NCBI RefSeq assembly: GCF_002878395.1
Contig: NW_025850385.1
Span: 59,296-123,295, forward strand
Source: Capsicum annuum
Taxonomy: Eukaryota > Streptophyta > Magnoliopsida > Solanales > Solanaceae
Direction: 5' to 3'
Length of the DNA: 64,000 nt
Each line of letters begins with the position of its first letter. The first letter of the stretch is position 1. The position numbers were made by a program, and so were the translations under genes. This document shows, piece by piece, positions 10,481 through 21,965 of this stretch. Below the pieces are notes generated by a model that saw only the letters and a program-made list of their open reading frames with translations, ran no database searches and was not told the origin of the DNA.

Positions 10481-11309
10481 TTAAACATCCCAAACTTCTT
10501 CAACAAATCGCTGGAATATTTTTTCTGATGGAAGAAAATTCCTTTCTCATTACGATCAACCTCTAAGCCAAGAAAATAGTTGAGTTGTCCGAGTTCCTTC
10601 ATCTGGAAGCGAATTGACAAATTCTTCTTGTTTTGGAGAATTTCTTCTTCATAATCTTCTATTAGGATTAGATCATCCACATATACTAGCCAATAACTAG
10701 TTTTCTTCCAACATTTTCATAAACAAGCTGGAATCTATTGGTGCTTTAGAATAACCACTATAAGCAAGAAATTCTGAAATCTTACCATACATGCCCTTGG
10801 CGCTTGCATTAATCCATATAGCACCTTTCCAAGATTACACACATACTCTCTTGACTCTAAAAACCCATTGGTTGGCACATGTAGATCTCCCGATCTAATT
10901 ATTCATACAAAAGTGCATTCTTTACGTCCATCTACCAAAGGTTCCAATCTTTACTAGCTGCAAGTGCAAGAAGAATCCGAACAGTAGTAAGCTTTGCCAC
11001 TGGACAAAATGTTTCATCATAATTTAGTCCATATTGCTGAGAAATATCTCGAGCTACGAGATGAGCTTTGAGCCTGTCAATTGATCCATTTGTGTGATAC
11101 TTTATCTTGTAAATCAATTTACAAAAAATAGTTTTGACATCCTTCGGCTTTGCTACGAGCTCCCAAGTTTGATTCAATTCTAATGCACCAATTTCCTCCT
11201 CCATAGCTTTAATCCATTTTGGATTCTGAAATGTTTCCTCGAAAGTCTCTGGTTCTTTTTCATCATCTTCTTCAACTACGGTAGCATTTACATACTTGGG
11301 ATTTTGCAT
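10471..11309 (-). pseudogene. copia C1 reverse transcriptase
   Basis: RT copies the element RNA into cDNA. The frame 10932-11309 opens with the RVT_2 start (NPKWIKAMEEEIGALELNQT, WELV) and reads through LKAHLVARDISQQYGLNYDE and TFCPVAKLTTVR. The next part, 10471-10680, starts at the active site: the codons for YVDD lie at about 10672-10683 and are followed by [11 protein letters not shown] and [12 protein letters not shown]. About 250 bp between these frames (10681-10931) hold the middle of RT with frameshifts. The domain order and spacing match copia RT, but it cannot be translated in one piece. Confidence 0.87.
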
Positions 11310-11471
11310 TCTGATCCTTCTTGACCTTCTAAGTATAGGTGGTGTGTTTGCTTTATTTATCTCGCCTTCTTAACCCGGTTGTTGGTACAAACTATTTTGA
11401 CAAGGATTTTGAGTCACTCCTTCTTCAATATTATCTTCATTAGCTTCAACTTCAGCTTCATCCAGACTCAA

Positions 11472-12219
11472 CTAGATATGAGATGAGTCCAATACATCTT
11501 TGAGAACATCTGTATCTAGTAGCAGTTCCTTATTTGAAGACCACCACGAAGAGGATTCATCAAATATCACATTTTTAGAAGTGTAACACTTCCCCATTAT
11601 GGGATCACAACATCTCCACCCTTTTCGTTGACTATCATACCCTACAAAAATACACCTAACAACATCTCCACCCTTTTTGACCATCTTGCTACGCAAATGA
11701 TTAGGTACAAATACATAGCATACACATCCAAAAACACAAAAATAGCTAACTGAAGGTTTCATATTTCATAACTTCTCAAAAGGTGAAAGAAGATTTAACC
11801 TTTATTGAGGACTTCTATTGATCACAAAAGCTGCAGTCTTCATAGCTTCCGCCCAAAATTGCCCCAAAATATTTTTCTTGTGAAGCGTGCTCCGACAAAT
11901 TTCTACTAGGTGACTGTTCTTCCTTTCTACCATGCTATTCTCATGCGGCGTATTTCAATATGTGAACTAATGATGTATTGTACATTTTTGACGGAACTCA
12001 TCAAATTCATATAGGTATATTCCCCATCATTGTCAGTTTGCAGACAAAGAATTTTCTTGCCAACTTATTCTTCAACAACCTTTTGAACTCTTTGAATTTT
12101 GAAAATGTATCACACTTTTCCTTTAAAAAATAAACCCACACGTACTTGGAAAAATCATTAACGAAAATCAACATATATTTCATCCCACCAACAGAGACTT
12201 TCTTGACAGTTTCGAACAC
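11472..12219 (-). pseudogene. copia C1 integrase
   Basis: The core starts at 12219 with VGGMKYMLIFVNDFSKYVWV, which contains the first catalytic region (DDFSRY-type; here N replaces one D). The frame 11472-11762 contains the C-terminal GKKP-like module (MKPSVSYFCVFGCVCYVFVP, FVGYDSQRKGWR), recognised in copia integrases. The piece between (11763-12006) shows remnants of the E-N-G segment with stops. The HHCC zinc finger lies just upstream near 12370-12430. Confidence 0.82.
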
Positions 12220-12367
12220 ATCTAAGTGAATTAACTCTAATGGTTTTTTGGCCTTATATTTTGACTCCTCATTAGGAAGATGATGCGCTTTACCATACTA
12301 GCAGACTTCATATATCACATTTGTCTTACTGGAAGTTTGGGAAGACCTTTCAGTACTGACTTTTCCA

Positions 12368-12820
12368 TCATGACACCGAGTTTCGAGTAGCTAATGTGAC
12401 TAATCGCATATGCCATAAATTTGCAGTTTTGTTCTTCCCTGTCTTGTCTATATATGCGATTTTTACCAATATAATATAGACAAAATTCAATCTTTGTCCC
12501 TTCATTATTGGATCTTCTTTAATCTCAAGATCATGAAATATCCTTACATCTTGCGGACCAAATAGAACAAAATGACCCGAAAATGTTAATTGTGCTACTA
12601 AAAGTATATTTTTCTTCATACCTGGCACATCATAAACATTTTGGAGCAGCATCAGATCAACACAATTATTTGGAGACACTACAACCTTACCAATGTGAGT
12701 TGTTGCTAATTTTGTGTCATTACTTGTCACCACCTCACAACTTCCCTTGTACTCGAACAGATTTTGCAATTTCTGTTTGTTTCCAGTCATATAGTTTGAG
12801 CAGCCGAAATCAACAATCCA
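12368..12820 (-). pseudogene. copia C1 protease and pre-integrase domain
   Basis: The aspartic protease cuts the polyprotein. Its active-site region reads IVDFGCSNYMTG near 12781-12815, where the expected catalytic DSG triad has become DFG, so the enzyme should be inactive. The 140-residue frame continues with KLATTHIGKVVV and VYDVPGMKKNILLVAQLT, standard for copia. It ends with NLWHMRLV, the histidine part of the pre-integrase zinc finger. Confidence 0.85.
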
Positions 12821-13770
12821 ATAATTATCATAGTTAATTTGTTTAGTGGTTGTTACGGTAAATGCTAACTCCTCTTGTTAAAGAGCAAAGAATGCTTCAG
12901 TATCCCAGAAATCTTCACTATTTTCCTTTGAACCAGAAGTGGCAGTAGCATTAGTTTTAACGGACCTTTTACTAACCAGCAAAACTTGACTTTATGGCCC
13001 TTCTTTCCACAGTTGTGGCACTTCCCTTCAAATCTCTTGTTTTTTCCCCATTGATTCTTTGAAGCTCTCCCAGGACGATAGCTTTCCTCTCCTTGATGAC
13101 TTTTTGCCTTATCATCATTTCTTTTCGATCCACCTGCATTGTACTGCTTGGAGTTTCCTCTGTTATTATTGATGTAGAGCGCTTTCTCCTTGCTCACTCA
13201 TTTTCTTTTCCATGGCTTCTTGGCCAGCAAGCAAATTCTTAAACTCCACAAGTGATGGTTGATTTTGCCATCCTTGTAGTGTAGTAACAAAGTTTCTGTA
13301 TTCAGATCCAGATTATTTTTTTCATGCTGGTTTCCTGATTGGAGCTGTTGGTTCCAATTCTAAAATTTTGCGACATATCAACTTCACTTTGTTAAAATAT
13401 TGTGCAATGTTCATATCATTTTGAGCTATCGACAACAGTTCACTTTCTAAAAGTTGTAGCCGTGTAGCATTCTTCTTTGAAAAGAGTGCAGCTAGCATGT
13501 CCCAAGCCTCCTTTGGTGTTTCAGCATCTCGTATATGTTTCAACACATCTTCTTCGATGGTGGTTTTGAGGGCAACTAATGCTTTTCCTGCTTTAATCTT
13601 CTATTTCCTTAAAGTGCATTTGGTTCTTCTACCCTCGGTTTGACTTCCCTTCCATTGATGACCTCCTAAAGATCTTCACCTTCCATGTAGGAGGTCATAT
13701 ATGTCATCCACGTTTTGTAATTCTGATGGTTGAGTTTCTTCACTCCACCTATGGCTTGAAAATCAGTCAT
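12821..13770 (-). pseudogene. copia C1 gag
   Basis: Gag forms the virus-like particle. The start is the ATG at 13770 (MTDFQAIGGVKKLNHQNYKT, then WMTYMTSYMEG), 100 bp after the primer-binding site. A TAG follows after about 30 residues. The frame 13322-13546 holds the middle (AWDMLAALFSKKNATRLQLL, ESELLSIAQ). The frame 12865-13197 is basic and ends in an intact CCHC zinc knuckle CHNCGKKGHKVKFC at about 12979-13020. At least two disruptions separate these parts. Confidence 0.87.
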
Positions 13771-13870
13771 TTTATTTTCTGTAAATCAACTATTATGTTC
13801 AAGAAGATGGTTGTTGCCACCAACAGCTTATAAATGTTCTACGTGGCTTCTCTTTCTCTCCTTTAAATCT

Positions 13871-13883
13871 GGCTCTGATACCA
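13871..13883 (-). other. Primer-binding site of copia C1
   Basis: The minus strand reads TGGTATCAGAGCC, complementary to initiator tRNA-Met, two bases from the LTR. Confidence 0.9.
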
Positions 13884-13885
13884 AA

Positions 13886-14245
13886 TGATGAACTCAACCC
13901 ACAGGTAGCTTTGTAATGTAGAAGAACAAAATAAAAGGAAAGATAGCAGAGAATGGAAAGTCTTGAAAACGTTTGCAGAGGATGTGACTGAATGAATTTT
14001 ATTCAATATGCTTAGTGACCTTATATAGGCTTACATAGTTTACAGAGTCACTATCCCACTAAACCACTACTGTAATTCCACTAAACAAGTTCTCCTAAAC
14101 TTAAGGAACACATATCTACAGTACTAGAAACAGGGAAAAACTATCACAAATTAAAAAATAACAAATGCTAACTGAATGCTAAAATTTAGCTACTAAAGAG
14201 TTAGTCAAACTAGAAAGCAACAACTGATGTTGTACAACTTAAACA
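13886..14245 (-). repeat. 5' LTR of copia C1
   Basis: It starts TGATGAACTC and ends AACTTAAACA on the plus strand. The TATA box is at plus 14021-14027. The outer edge is followed by the AATCT duplication. Confidence 0.9.
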
Positions 14246-14591
14246 AATCTTACAAAGCTTTGTACTTATTAGTTTACAATAATTATACAAAGAATAGGAT
14301 CAAGTCAACTTTGTAATACAAAAGTAGGCTATGTCACATGATCTGAAGAACAAAATAAGTCTTCAAAACTTCTTCATCATTAATTTACTTGAGTCGACTT
14401 CAAAAGATCTACGGAAACTTTGAAACCCAAAGAGACCGGAAGTAGGCACCATATTGGTTATTTACATGTCTATTTATTTAAATATAATCTATTTTGTAAA
14501 GTGTGTTGATTTGCAGGCAAGTCGACTATGACGGCTCAATAGTCGACTCACAAAAATTTTGAATTCACCCCCCTCCCCCTCTTGAATTTCA

Positions 14592-15819
14592 GTTGTACAT
14601 CAAATTCACTTAAGAGATTCAACATTATCTGACAGCAAGAAATGTTTAAGCATAAAACTAAAAAATTAATGAACTAGTTCCTCATTCCAACTGCTAAAAG
14701 AAAATTCATTGTCACCAAAACAAAGGGTTTGCTGATAATGCAAAAGCATCTTGAATTTTTTTTAAAGAAGGATTAAAAACTGGAAAAGATCCTCACCTAG
14801 TACAGCCACATACAGCCATGAACAAATCAAAGCAAATCATGAAAGAAGAAGAACACGAAGTTCAAATACTACTGAAAATAAAACCCTGAATTAGATCAAC
14901 ATTCTCATATACTGACTTCTACAAAACAAAATAACATTCTCAAAATCCACCTGAAACAACAATACATTAAATTAGACCCACAGATGTCTTTATGTTTATG
15001 GATGTTCACAAGTAGATAACCAGTGAAAATTCATAATTATTGTAATATATTTTCCCTTTGAAAAAAGCAAGAAACCCAACTTAGGGCCAGGTTCTGTTCT
15101 GTTTAAGAAACATTAGTAGTCAATATATCAAATGTTACCATAACATATGGTATATTGTTATTATGTTTCACCCTGTAACAAGAAGAGTACACATTATCAA
15201 TGGCAGATGTAGCAAGCATGCACCTAGTTCTCAAATGATCTAGCAGCAAAGTGAGTTTTTGCATATCTTTTTAGCAATTTAGCACTCAAAGTACTTCTAA
15301 AAGACTGGTCTAAAACATACTTCTGTGGTATTAATAGAAGTGTTTCTCAAATGATCCGGTCCAAACACAAATGATACTATCATGTATTTTTTTTTAGAAA
15401 CTTAGTTTACCAAAAGGCCACTTCCCAACATAAGCAAATTTTGAAAGTTAAAGATAACAAGTGCTCAATATTATTAAGAATTTAAGATTCGTTCCCCTGA
15501 AGCCTTGAAAAAACAAATATCACAATAATCTTTGAGAGATTCCTAGTGCTGTTTCAGTTATTGTAGTATCTTTTTATGATCAATAATGAGTTTATATACA
15601 TAGAATGAAAAAAGTGCCTGTAGACAACAAGTTTACTAAAAAGTAGAAAACCTCGCAACAAAATAATTTTTTTTACAAAAGCCACCCAATCCTTTATACC
15701 TATAGGCTAAGTATCTTGGACTTGGGTGTGGTGTCTGATATGGATGTGGATCTAGAGGTCGGATTCTTCATGATATAAATTTTAAGGTTCTAGCGTACGG
15801 ACCGAAGTATCGATATGGG
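14592..15819. other. Unassigned AT-rich region
   Basis: I see no gene. The stretch around 15230-15390 repeats CTCAAATGATC twice around AAGTACTTCT-type motifs and could be a decayed hAT-like MITE, but the borders are unclear. Confidence 0.3.
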
Positions 15820-16030
15820 CAGAGGCAGATCTGGGGTTCACTCGAACCCCCTCGGTAAATGGTTACTATGTATATATAAGGTAATTTTTTTAATGTATAT
15901 GTAGATTTTGTATACCCTAAATACAAGACTCGAGGTTAGCTTAGTGATTTAGAGGGTTCAAAATTTCCTTAAGGTTCCAATTTCAAATCCAACCACTACA
16001 TTTTTAAGACGAGCAAATTCTGTATGCAAG
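15820..16030 (+). repeat. SINE-like or small foldback repeat
   Basis: The hairpin GGGGTTCACTCGAACCCC lies at 15833-15850. A segment at 15935-15950 (TTAGCTTAGTGATTTAG) resembles a pol III A box, and GGTTCCAATTTCAAATCC at 15973-15990 resembles an imperfect B box. Together they suggest a tRNA-derived SINE next to a short foldback repeat. The two boxes are close together and the B box carries an insertion, so this is tentative. Confidence 0.4.
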
Positions 16031-16633
16031 AAATTTCATTTTCTTCAATTTCACCCGAGTTTTTTTTTATTACATAAATCATAGGTATCTGTCTCAAATA
16101 TCTTTGTCGATTTCAGTCAAAGTAACCAAAATTGGTTGACTAAATCCGGAACGTATCCCACACCCACTTCACCACCCCCTCGACTCCAAAGTATATCTCA
16201 GAATCCCCCACCCCCCGAACTCCTCTCAAAATTAAAATGCTAAACGACAATGGATGAGAAGGTGATTTACGTATCTCCAGATTCTTGACACATGAAAAAC
16301 AAATTACACAAGTGATCTTCCTCTTCCTCAAATTCTCCGCCATCAAGATCCCTCCCCCTTCCCCCATAACCAAATGAAAAGACAAACTTTTTGCGATACC
16401 CTGGAATCTCTATTGAAATGTGTGGAAAATTTTATTCCTTCCTAACCAGGAACTTCTCATAATAATATTCACTGGGAAGAAACCACTTCCTCTTATTCCC
16501 CGTCTCCATATCTCAATAGCTCCCACAGAAATTTTTTGAAGGCAAAGAAATCCTATCAGATTCTGAAATTCTCCCTCCTCTCAATCTTGTAGATTCCTCC
16601 TAAAACTCAAATGCCATAGAACTTCGTTTTCAC
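16031..16633. other. Unassigned region
   Basis: An 81-codon minus-strand frame (16140-16385) exists. It has no recognisable domain, lies in a C-rich stretch and is probably chance. Confidence 0.35.
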
Positions 16634-17656
16634 GACCCAACCCAAGGCCCTAGCCTCGACGGGTATCCCGAATCACGAAGGCCCGATAGACCCCCTAGAA
16701 TACTTTTATAAGCATAATTCATACGAAATAAAAGTGCAGAAGATGTAATGAAATCTAAGGAAAACATAGAATCAGATTATGTCAATAAAGCCATGACAAA
16801 ACAATAATCAAATCTCCTCTATGAAGCCTCAACTGAAAAATAACTGTCTAGGAAGGCCCCCATCTGGACCATAAACTAAAATAAATAAACATATGAACAA
16901 AAAGCCTCACAGATGGATGGCTCGCCAAAAAAATCCAAATATTCTAGTGATGTGATGGACAATAGGAACGAGCCTCAAAACCTACATTATGAGTCAATGT
17001 AGCCGCCCTGATACGAGACAAGATATGAGAATAAGAATCTTAATGAAGAAAACAAAAGTTAAAGGGATAGAATGATAATGATAGAAAGTTAGACACAAAG
17101 AAGAAAACAAATGGGAAATCAAAGAGTATTTCAAGCCCTAAGACCTCCCTTGTTGATTACCAACAGGCATCTAACTCTAACGTTGAAAAAATTTGAATTG
17201 AAACCCCCTTATGACCATAATTTCTAAATAAATATCAACATTGTCTTTTCCAAGCATTCAAAACACTCTCTAAAAGAGTTTCATCTCAATCAATATCCAA
17301 AAACTAACTAAGAAAATAAGCTAGCTCCCAAGTATTTATAGTTTAGGCTTATTATTACATATTTAGGGCCCAAAAGTTACCCAATGCCGAAAAAGGACCA
17401 CTGGGGGCTGTTTTGACTCGCTCTTGAAATGCTAGAGCAGATCAAAGGCTGATCCAAAATGTGTTGGGCACATATCCCTTCCAAGGGGCTTTCGATTCCC
17501 TTTTTGCACTCCTTTGACCTTGTCAAAGTCCTTTGATCCTCCTTAATGGAAATCTTCATCCATGTGGCATCTTTGAATAGAACTAAGGAGTTGTCAAGCA
17601 TCTCGAGCATCATACAAATCCCATCCAAAGGTCCGTAGGTAATTCATCTTGTGTCA
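16634..17656 (-). repeat. Diverged gypsy LTR remnant related to Q
   Basis: The left edge reads TTTCACGACCCAACCC, a form of the TG(T)CACGACCC LTR terminus. The second half (about 17110-17650) follows the same order of motifs as the LTRs of Q: a TATTTATAG-TTTAGGC TATA region, then GGGCCCAAAAGTTACCC, then TTTTGACTCGCTCT. No interior is attached. It is an old LTR or solo LTR. Confidence 0.5.
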
Positions 17657-18664
17657 GTGTCACGCCCAATCCAAGGTCTAGTCGTGATAGGTATCCCAAG
17701 TCCGCCAAGGACCGTAGACCACCCCCATTAACCTAGCCAACCAGAACATAATACAACTATCAGTAGATAAATTTCGAACATAAAACAAGATAGAGTTGAG
17801 TTCCAAACATATAACAAGATAGATATATCAACTAACCCAGAAAGGAATCTAAGAATTTCAATAACCATCCCAATTCACAGTAATCTACAAAGCCTCTAAT
17901 AATTAGGAACAACCTAGGTTGGTACACACCTCTGACCGTACCTAAAAAGGGAACCAAAAAGTTAGTCTATACATAAATAAAATAATGCCTTAAAATGATA
18001 GGCCTTCCGAACAATGAAAGCTTACCACACCAAGATAGACCAACAAATGAACCCAAATCACCTATCAATATACAAGGAAATAGAGATGTCTACCCTGCAT
18101 CGCATGGGGATATGATGTCTGGGGACGGTTAGCTGGGTGAGAGCTAGCATGTAACTCAGGGAAGGGATACAGTAATGCCATGAAAAAATCAGTCCAAAAC
18201 CATTAAAAATCAATGCACATAATCATATACGTACATATATAATATGATGATATAGGTAACAAGGTTTAGAATGAGTGTTAAATCATTAACCTAGATTGTG
18301 TAGCTCAAACTGTCATAAAAAACAACCACGGGCTATATGGATATTGCCCCATTATTGGATGGGCCTCAGTATGTGTTAGCCGCATGAATTGGAGATATCA
18401 TAGAAAGATGAGGAATCCACGACCCTATTCCATACATGATACATATATCTATAGTGTGACACAAGAACATAATTATCAAGACCAACCCTTACATCGGCAA
18501 ACGTGAGTTTTAAGTATCAGTCCCTCAGGACCTCCACTTTTATGTCTCAGCTACACAAAACACTTTTAAGATCCAGTAAAACAGTTCTACATTCCCATTG
18601 ATTGAACCAATAATCATCCATTAAGGCTTAAACTGTTGATACCAATACACTTTCAAGCTATTAT
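17657..18664 (-). repeat. Left part of old LTR R, outermost nest layer
   Basis: It starts TGTCACGCCC and contains repeated GAATCCACGACCC-type motifs of the kind found in Tat-like LTRs. Element Q interrupts it at 18664, and the text appears to resume at 55535. The short flanking repeats ATTAT (18660-18664) and ATTAC (55535-55539) are consistent with the Q insertion, differing by one base. Confidence 0.5.
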
Positions 18665-19041
18665 TGATACACGAACAAAATACAGGAATGAAAACTAAAC
18701 TATAATATGAATACGAATAAGAAAGATAAAGATAGATAGAACACAAGTAATATATATATATACACAATGGATGAATGAATAGAAAACTAAGGGTGTATCA
18801 AACCCCTAACACTCTACTCAATGTCAAACAAAGAGCCTAACTCCTACATAGACCTCAAGGGAATTGGATTCTCCAGCAACCCATGTTTCTAAATGATAAA
18901 TCAAAACAAGCGATTCCATGCTTGCCACAAGCTAATCTAAGCTTGCCGTACACTCTCAATAGAGTATCCATTTATAAATATTCAAAACCTACCAACTAAA
19001 TAAAAGAGAAGTCCTATTTATAATCTAGTCGAAGTTATTAC
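18665..19041 (-). repeat. LTR of Q, first half (3' LTR)
   Basis: It aligns with 54806-55180. It starts TGATACACGAAC and is cut at ATTAC by the Sirevirus P. Confidence 0.82.
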
Positions 19042-19947
19042 TGTTAGCCTCCTAAGTTTATATTTTAATAGTGATAAACTAATGAGTTGATCTTTGCAGG
19101 ATATTAGAGGACTACTAATGATGGAAGGATAAATGAAGAAAATAAGGAAGCCGGCACTGGGAATAGAAGGACATCAAATCATTATCCACAAAATCCAAGC
19201 AAATCAATCAAAACAAAAACAATCGAGAGGAAAATCTCAGTCCAAAAAATACAGCAGATCAGATCAATCACAACAAAGTAAAAGGAAGAAAATAGCAAAA
19301 ATAAATTTGGAAGAGCATCAAGAACAAAAGAAAGAAAAGATCATAGACATATCTGATATGGACAAGAGTAAAAGCCGTATATGGACATACATACAACTAC
19401 TTTCCTCAATCAAGAAATCAATTCAAATCCTTGATTGAGATGAAATCTCTTAGGTTTCCTTGCAAAGAGTAAGCATATAAAGACTATAAAAGAATAAGAC
19501 TAAAGATAGGCAAGGATTATGCAACTTCAAGAAGAATCTCAAAGTGTCTCAGTCTTAGTATCACAGAGCTTTGTAACTCTCAGTTTACAATTATTGTATA
19601 AAGAGTAGGATCGAGTCAAATTTGTAACACAAACTGAAGCTGTATCACAAGATCTGAAGAACAAAATAAGTCTTTGGTACTTGTTTCCCATCATTGTACT
19701 CGAGCCCGACATTGAACGATCTAAGGAAATATTGAAACCCAAGGGGATTGGACATAGGCACCACATTGGTATTCTGAACTAGGATAAATCTCTGTGACTT
19801 CACTTTACATTCGATTATTTATTTGCTTGATTACTTCAAACCTAATCTGTTCTATGAAGTGTATTGATCTATAAGAGAGTTGACTGTGAGGATCCAATAG
19901 TTGACTCACAGAAAATTTTCAACTCACCCTCCCCCTCTTGAATTTCA
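19042..19947 (+). repeat. 5' LTR of Sirevirus P
   Basis: It starts TGTTAGCCTCC and ends TTGAATTTCA. A TATAAAG box lies near 19476. The long frame 19133-19438 is A-rich LTR text with no domain. Confidence 0.88.
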
Positions 19948-19965
19948 ATTAGTATTAGAGTAGGT
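19948..19965 (+). other. Degenerate primer-binding site of P
   Basis: ATTAGTATTAGAGTAGG is a mutated form of TTGGTATCAGAGCAGG, complementary to tRNA-Met. Confidence 0.75.
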
Positions 19966-20007
19966 CTCACCAACTGTGTTGCTTAGCCATAAGTGAGCAA
20001 AGATCAA

Positions 20008-21555
20008 ATGGAAAATTAATTCCTAATGCTCTTCTTCAAGATGGTCACTCCTCCACAAGATCACCATACTTTAATGGATAGAACTAATCTTACTGGAAGG
20101 ATAGATTCAGAATCTTTGTCTAGTCAAATAACTTCCAAGATTGGGTTGTCATTAAGAAGGGTCCAAAGCCAATTCTTGGGATCAAAGAGAAGCAAAAGGA
20201 CAAAGATAAGGAATCTAGTAGTACTGAAATAGAAGACCTTGAAAGTTTTGAGATCACCAAAGAACAATAAGAGGTTCAAAACTAATGCACATACTATAAG
20301 TTTACTTCTTTGTGTAGTTAGTGGAGAATAATACAACAAGATATCAACTTGCAAGACCGAAATAGAAATATTTGACAAATTGGAGGTAACCTATGAAGAA
20401 ACCACCAAATCTAAGAAGTCAAAGATTGTTTCCCTGGTCAATGAATATGAGCTGTTCAAAATGGAAGAGAATGAGAACATTGAAATAGTGTTTTCCAGAT
20501 TCAGGAAGATCATATGTGAACTTAAACCACTAGGAATGATCTATCCATATATCCTACAAGTCCAAAAGCTGGTTTGGAGTCTCCTAAAAATTTGGGAAAC
20601 CAAGGTTGCCATTCTATAAGATGGGGATCTTCACAACATGACATATGATGAACTACGATGTAACCTTAGTGCATATTAATAAAATTATATCAACAGGCAC
20701 CATAAGGAGGAAAAGAAGAAACCAGTAGCCTTTAACACTGCTCCAACTGAAGAAGATGACATTTTGGAAAATGCCAAAAGCAAAGAAATGACCCACATTA
20801 ATAGTGGAGTAAGCCAGATCATGAGACAGAGATAGTAAAGATCCTAAAAAGCCTAAAATAATGACTCTATTGGAAATGATGATCACTGTTATCACTGTGG
20901 GAGGCCCATCCACTTCAAACAAAATCGTCCAATATGTAGAAGAAGAAAGTCCAGGAAGAATCAAAATTTTATAGCCTAGAGTGATTAAGATGAAACCGTA
21001 GAAGAAATAGAAGCCGCAAATATGTGCTTCATGGCAACATGTGAATCTAGCGAGGTAAGACTACACGATTGTCATTATTGTAATACTCTTGAATCTAATT
21101 TAGATATAATAACTGGCAAGATTTAAAAATTTATAGATGAATATAACAAACTTGCTCAAGAGAAAAAGAGTTGTGAAGCTCAATTAAATGAAAACTCAAA
21201 GAGGAACAAAAAATTTATCAAATAGAAATAAAAGCATGACAAATTAAAGTTGACTTACTTCATGAAGAGATTGATGATGTAAAAATAAAATTAAATAGTA
21301 TTAAAAGATCACTAAGTCACAATTTTGTGAAATCAAACTCTTTTAAAAATAATTCAAGTTCCTTATCAGAATCATTTAAATTATCCAAGACCTCTTTCCC
21401 CTCTCGAGGACCTTTCAGTTTTATCTATGGATAGAGAGGGCACAAATTCTACAATTATAGGCATAAGTCTAAGAGTGTGTGGGTTTGGAAGACCAAAGGA
21501 AGCATATCTAACCCGCAAGGACCCAAGACAACTTGGGTACCTAAACAAAATTAAT
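20008..21555 (+). pseudogene. Sirevirus P gag
   Basis: The presumed ATG is at 20008, followed at once by a stop. The N-terminal part contains a decayed 'FNG.NYSYWK' gag motif near 20065-20100. The frame 20380-20619 (KSKIVSLVNEYELFKMEENE, then FSRFRKIICELKPLG) is the UBN2-type gag core. Near 20887-20935 a zinc knuckle reads CYHCGRPIHFKQNRP, where the last cysteine is lost. Downstream, 21050-21330 has the coiled, lysine/glutamate-rich segment typical of long Sirevirus gag proteins. Many stops interrupt it. Confidence 0.78.
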
Positions 21556-21595
21556 CATCTTGTTTTGCTAGAATAGGTCCACAAGAGTTATAGAA

Positions 21596-21965
21596 AAGAA
21601 ATGTGGTTCATTGATAGCGGATGTTCTAGACACATGATCTAAAAGAAAGAAAGTTTTTCTACTCTAAAGAAAATAGATGGGGGATCAGTCAGATTCGATG
21701 ACAATGCTAAAGGCAACATCATCAGAGTCGACTCAGTAAAACATGGCTCATCATATGAATTCACTAAGTATATCTAGTGACCACCTTTAACATAATCTGC
21801 TTAGAATTAGTCAGCTGTGTGGCACTAGATTCAGAGTCTTATTCAAAGCTAAAAATTGGTCAATCAAACACAATAAAAGAAATATCTCTCTCATAGATGA
21901 ACACATTAATAATATTTATGTCTTAAATAGTCCTAACTTCGCTACCTCAACTTACCTCACTGTGT
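21596..21965 (+). pseudogene. Sirevirus P protease
   Basis: The aspartic protease active site is preserved: WFIDSGCSRHM, with the DSG triad at 21613-21621. A few codons later a stop (ATCTAA) replaces the T-G-K segment, and later strands (SVRFDDNAKGNI) match copia proteases. The gene lies between the gag tail and the pre-integrase finger, in the usual order. Confidence 0.8.

Larger units (their letters stand above)
9365..14245 (-). mobile_element. Full-length Ty1/copia element C1, TSD AATCT
   Basis: The element is 4.88 kb with LTRs at 9365-9723 and 13886-14245. A perfect duplication AATCT lies at 9360-9364 and 14246-14250. On the minus strand the order is primer-binding site, gag, protease, integrase, RT, RNase H, polypurine tract, as in copia elements. 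By eye the LTRs differ at about 31 of 360 positions (about 91 percent alike), so the insertion is not recent. Stops and frameshifts break the polyprotein. It landed inside an older Sirevirus-type LTR. Confidence 0.93.
9297..14591 (+). mobile_element. Truncated Sirevirus-type LTR remnant, split by copia C1
   Basis: Bases 9297-9364 and 14251-14591 align with consecutive parts of the Sirevirus LTR at 19042-19947: the segment before and after CAAAGTGTCTTAATCTT, ending CTCTTGAATTTCA. The first half of the LTR, which should begin TGTTAGCCTCC, is absent, and no primer-binding site follows the right end. It is therefore a truncated 3' or solo LTR. Confidence 0.75.

Noticed and set aside
16140..16385. 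81-codon minus-strand frame
   Set aside because: No domain, C-rich low-complexity opposite strand and no promoter or family support.
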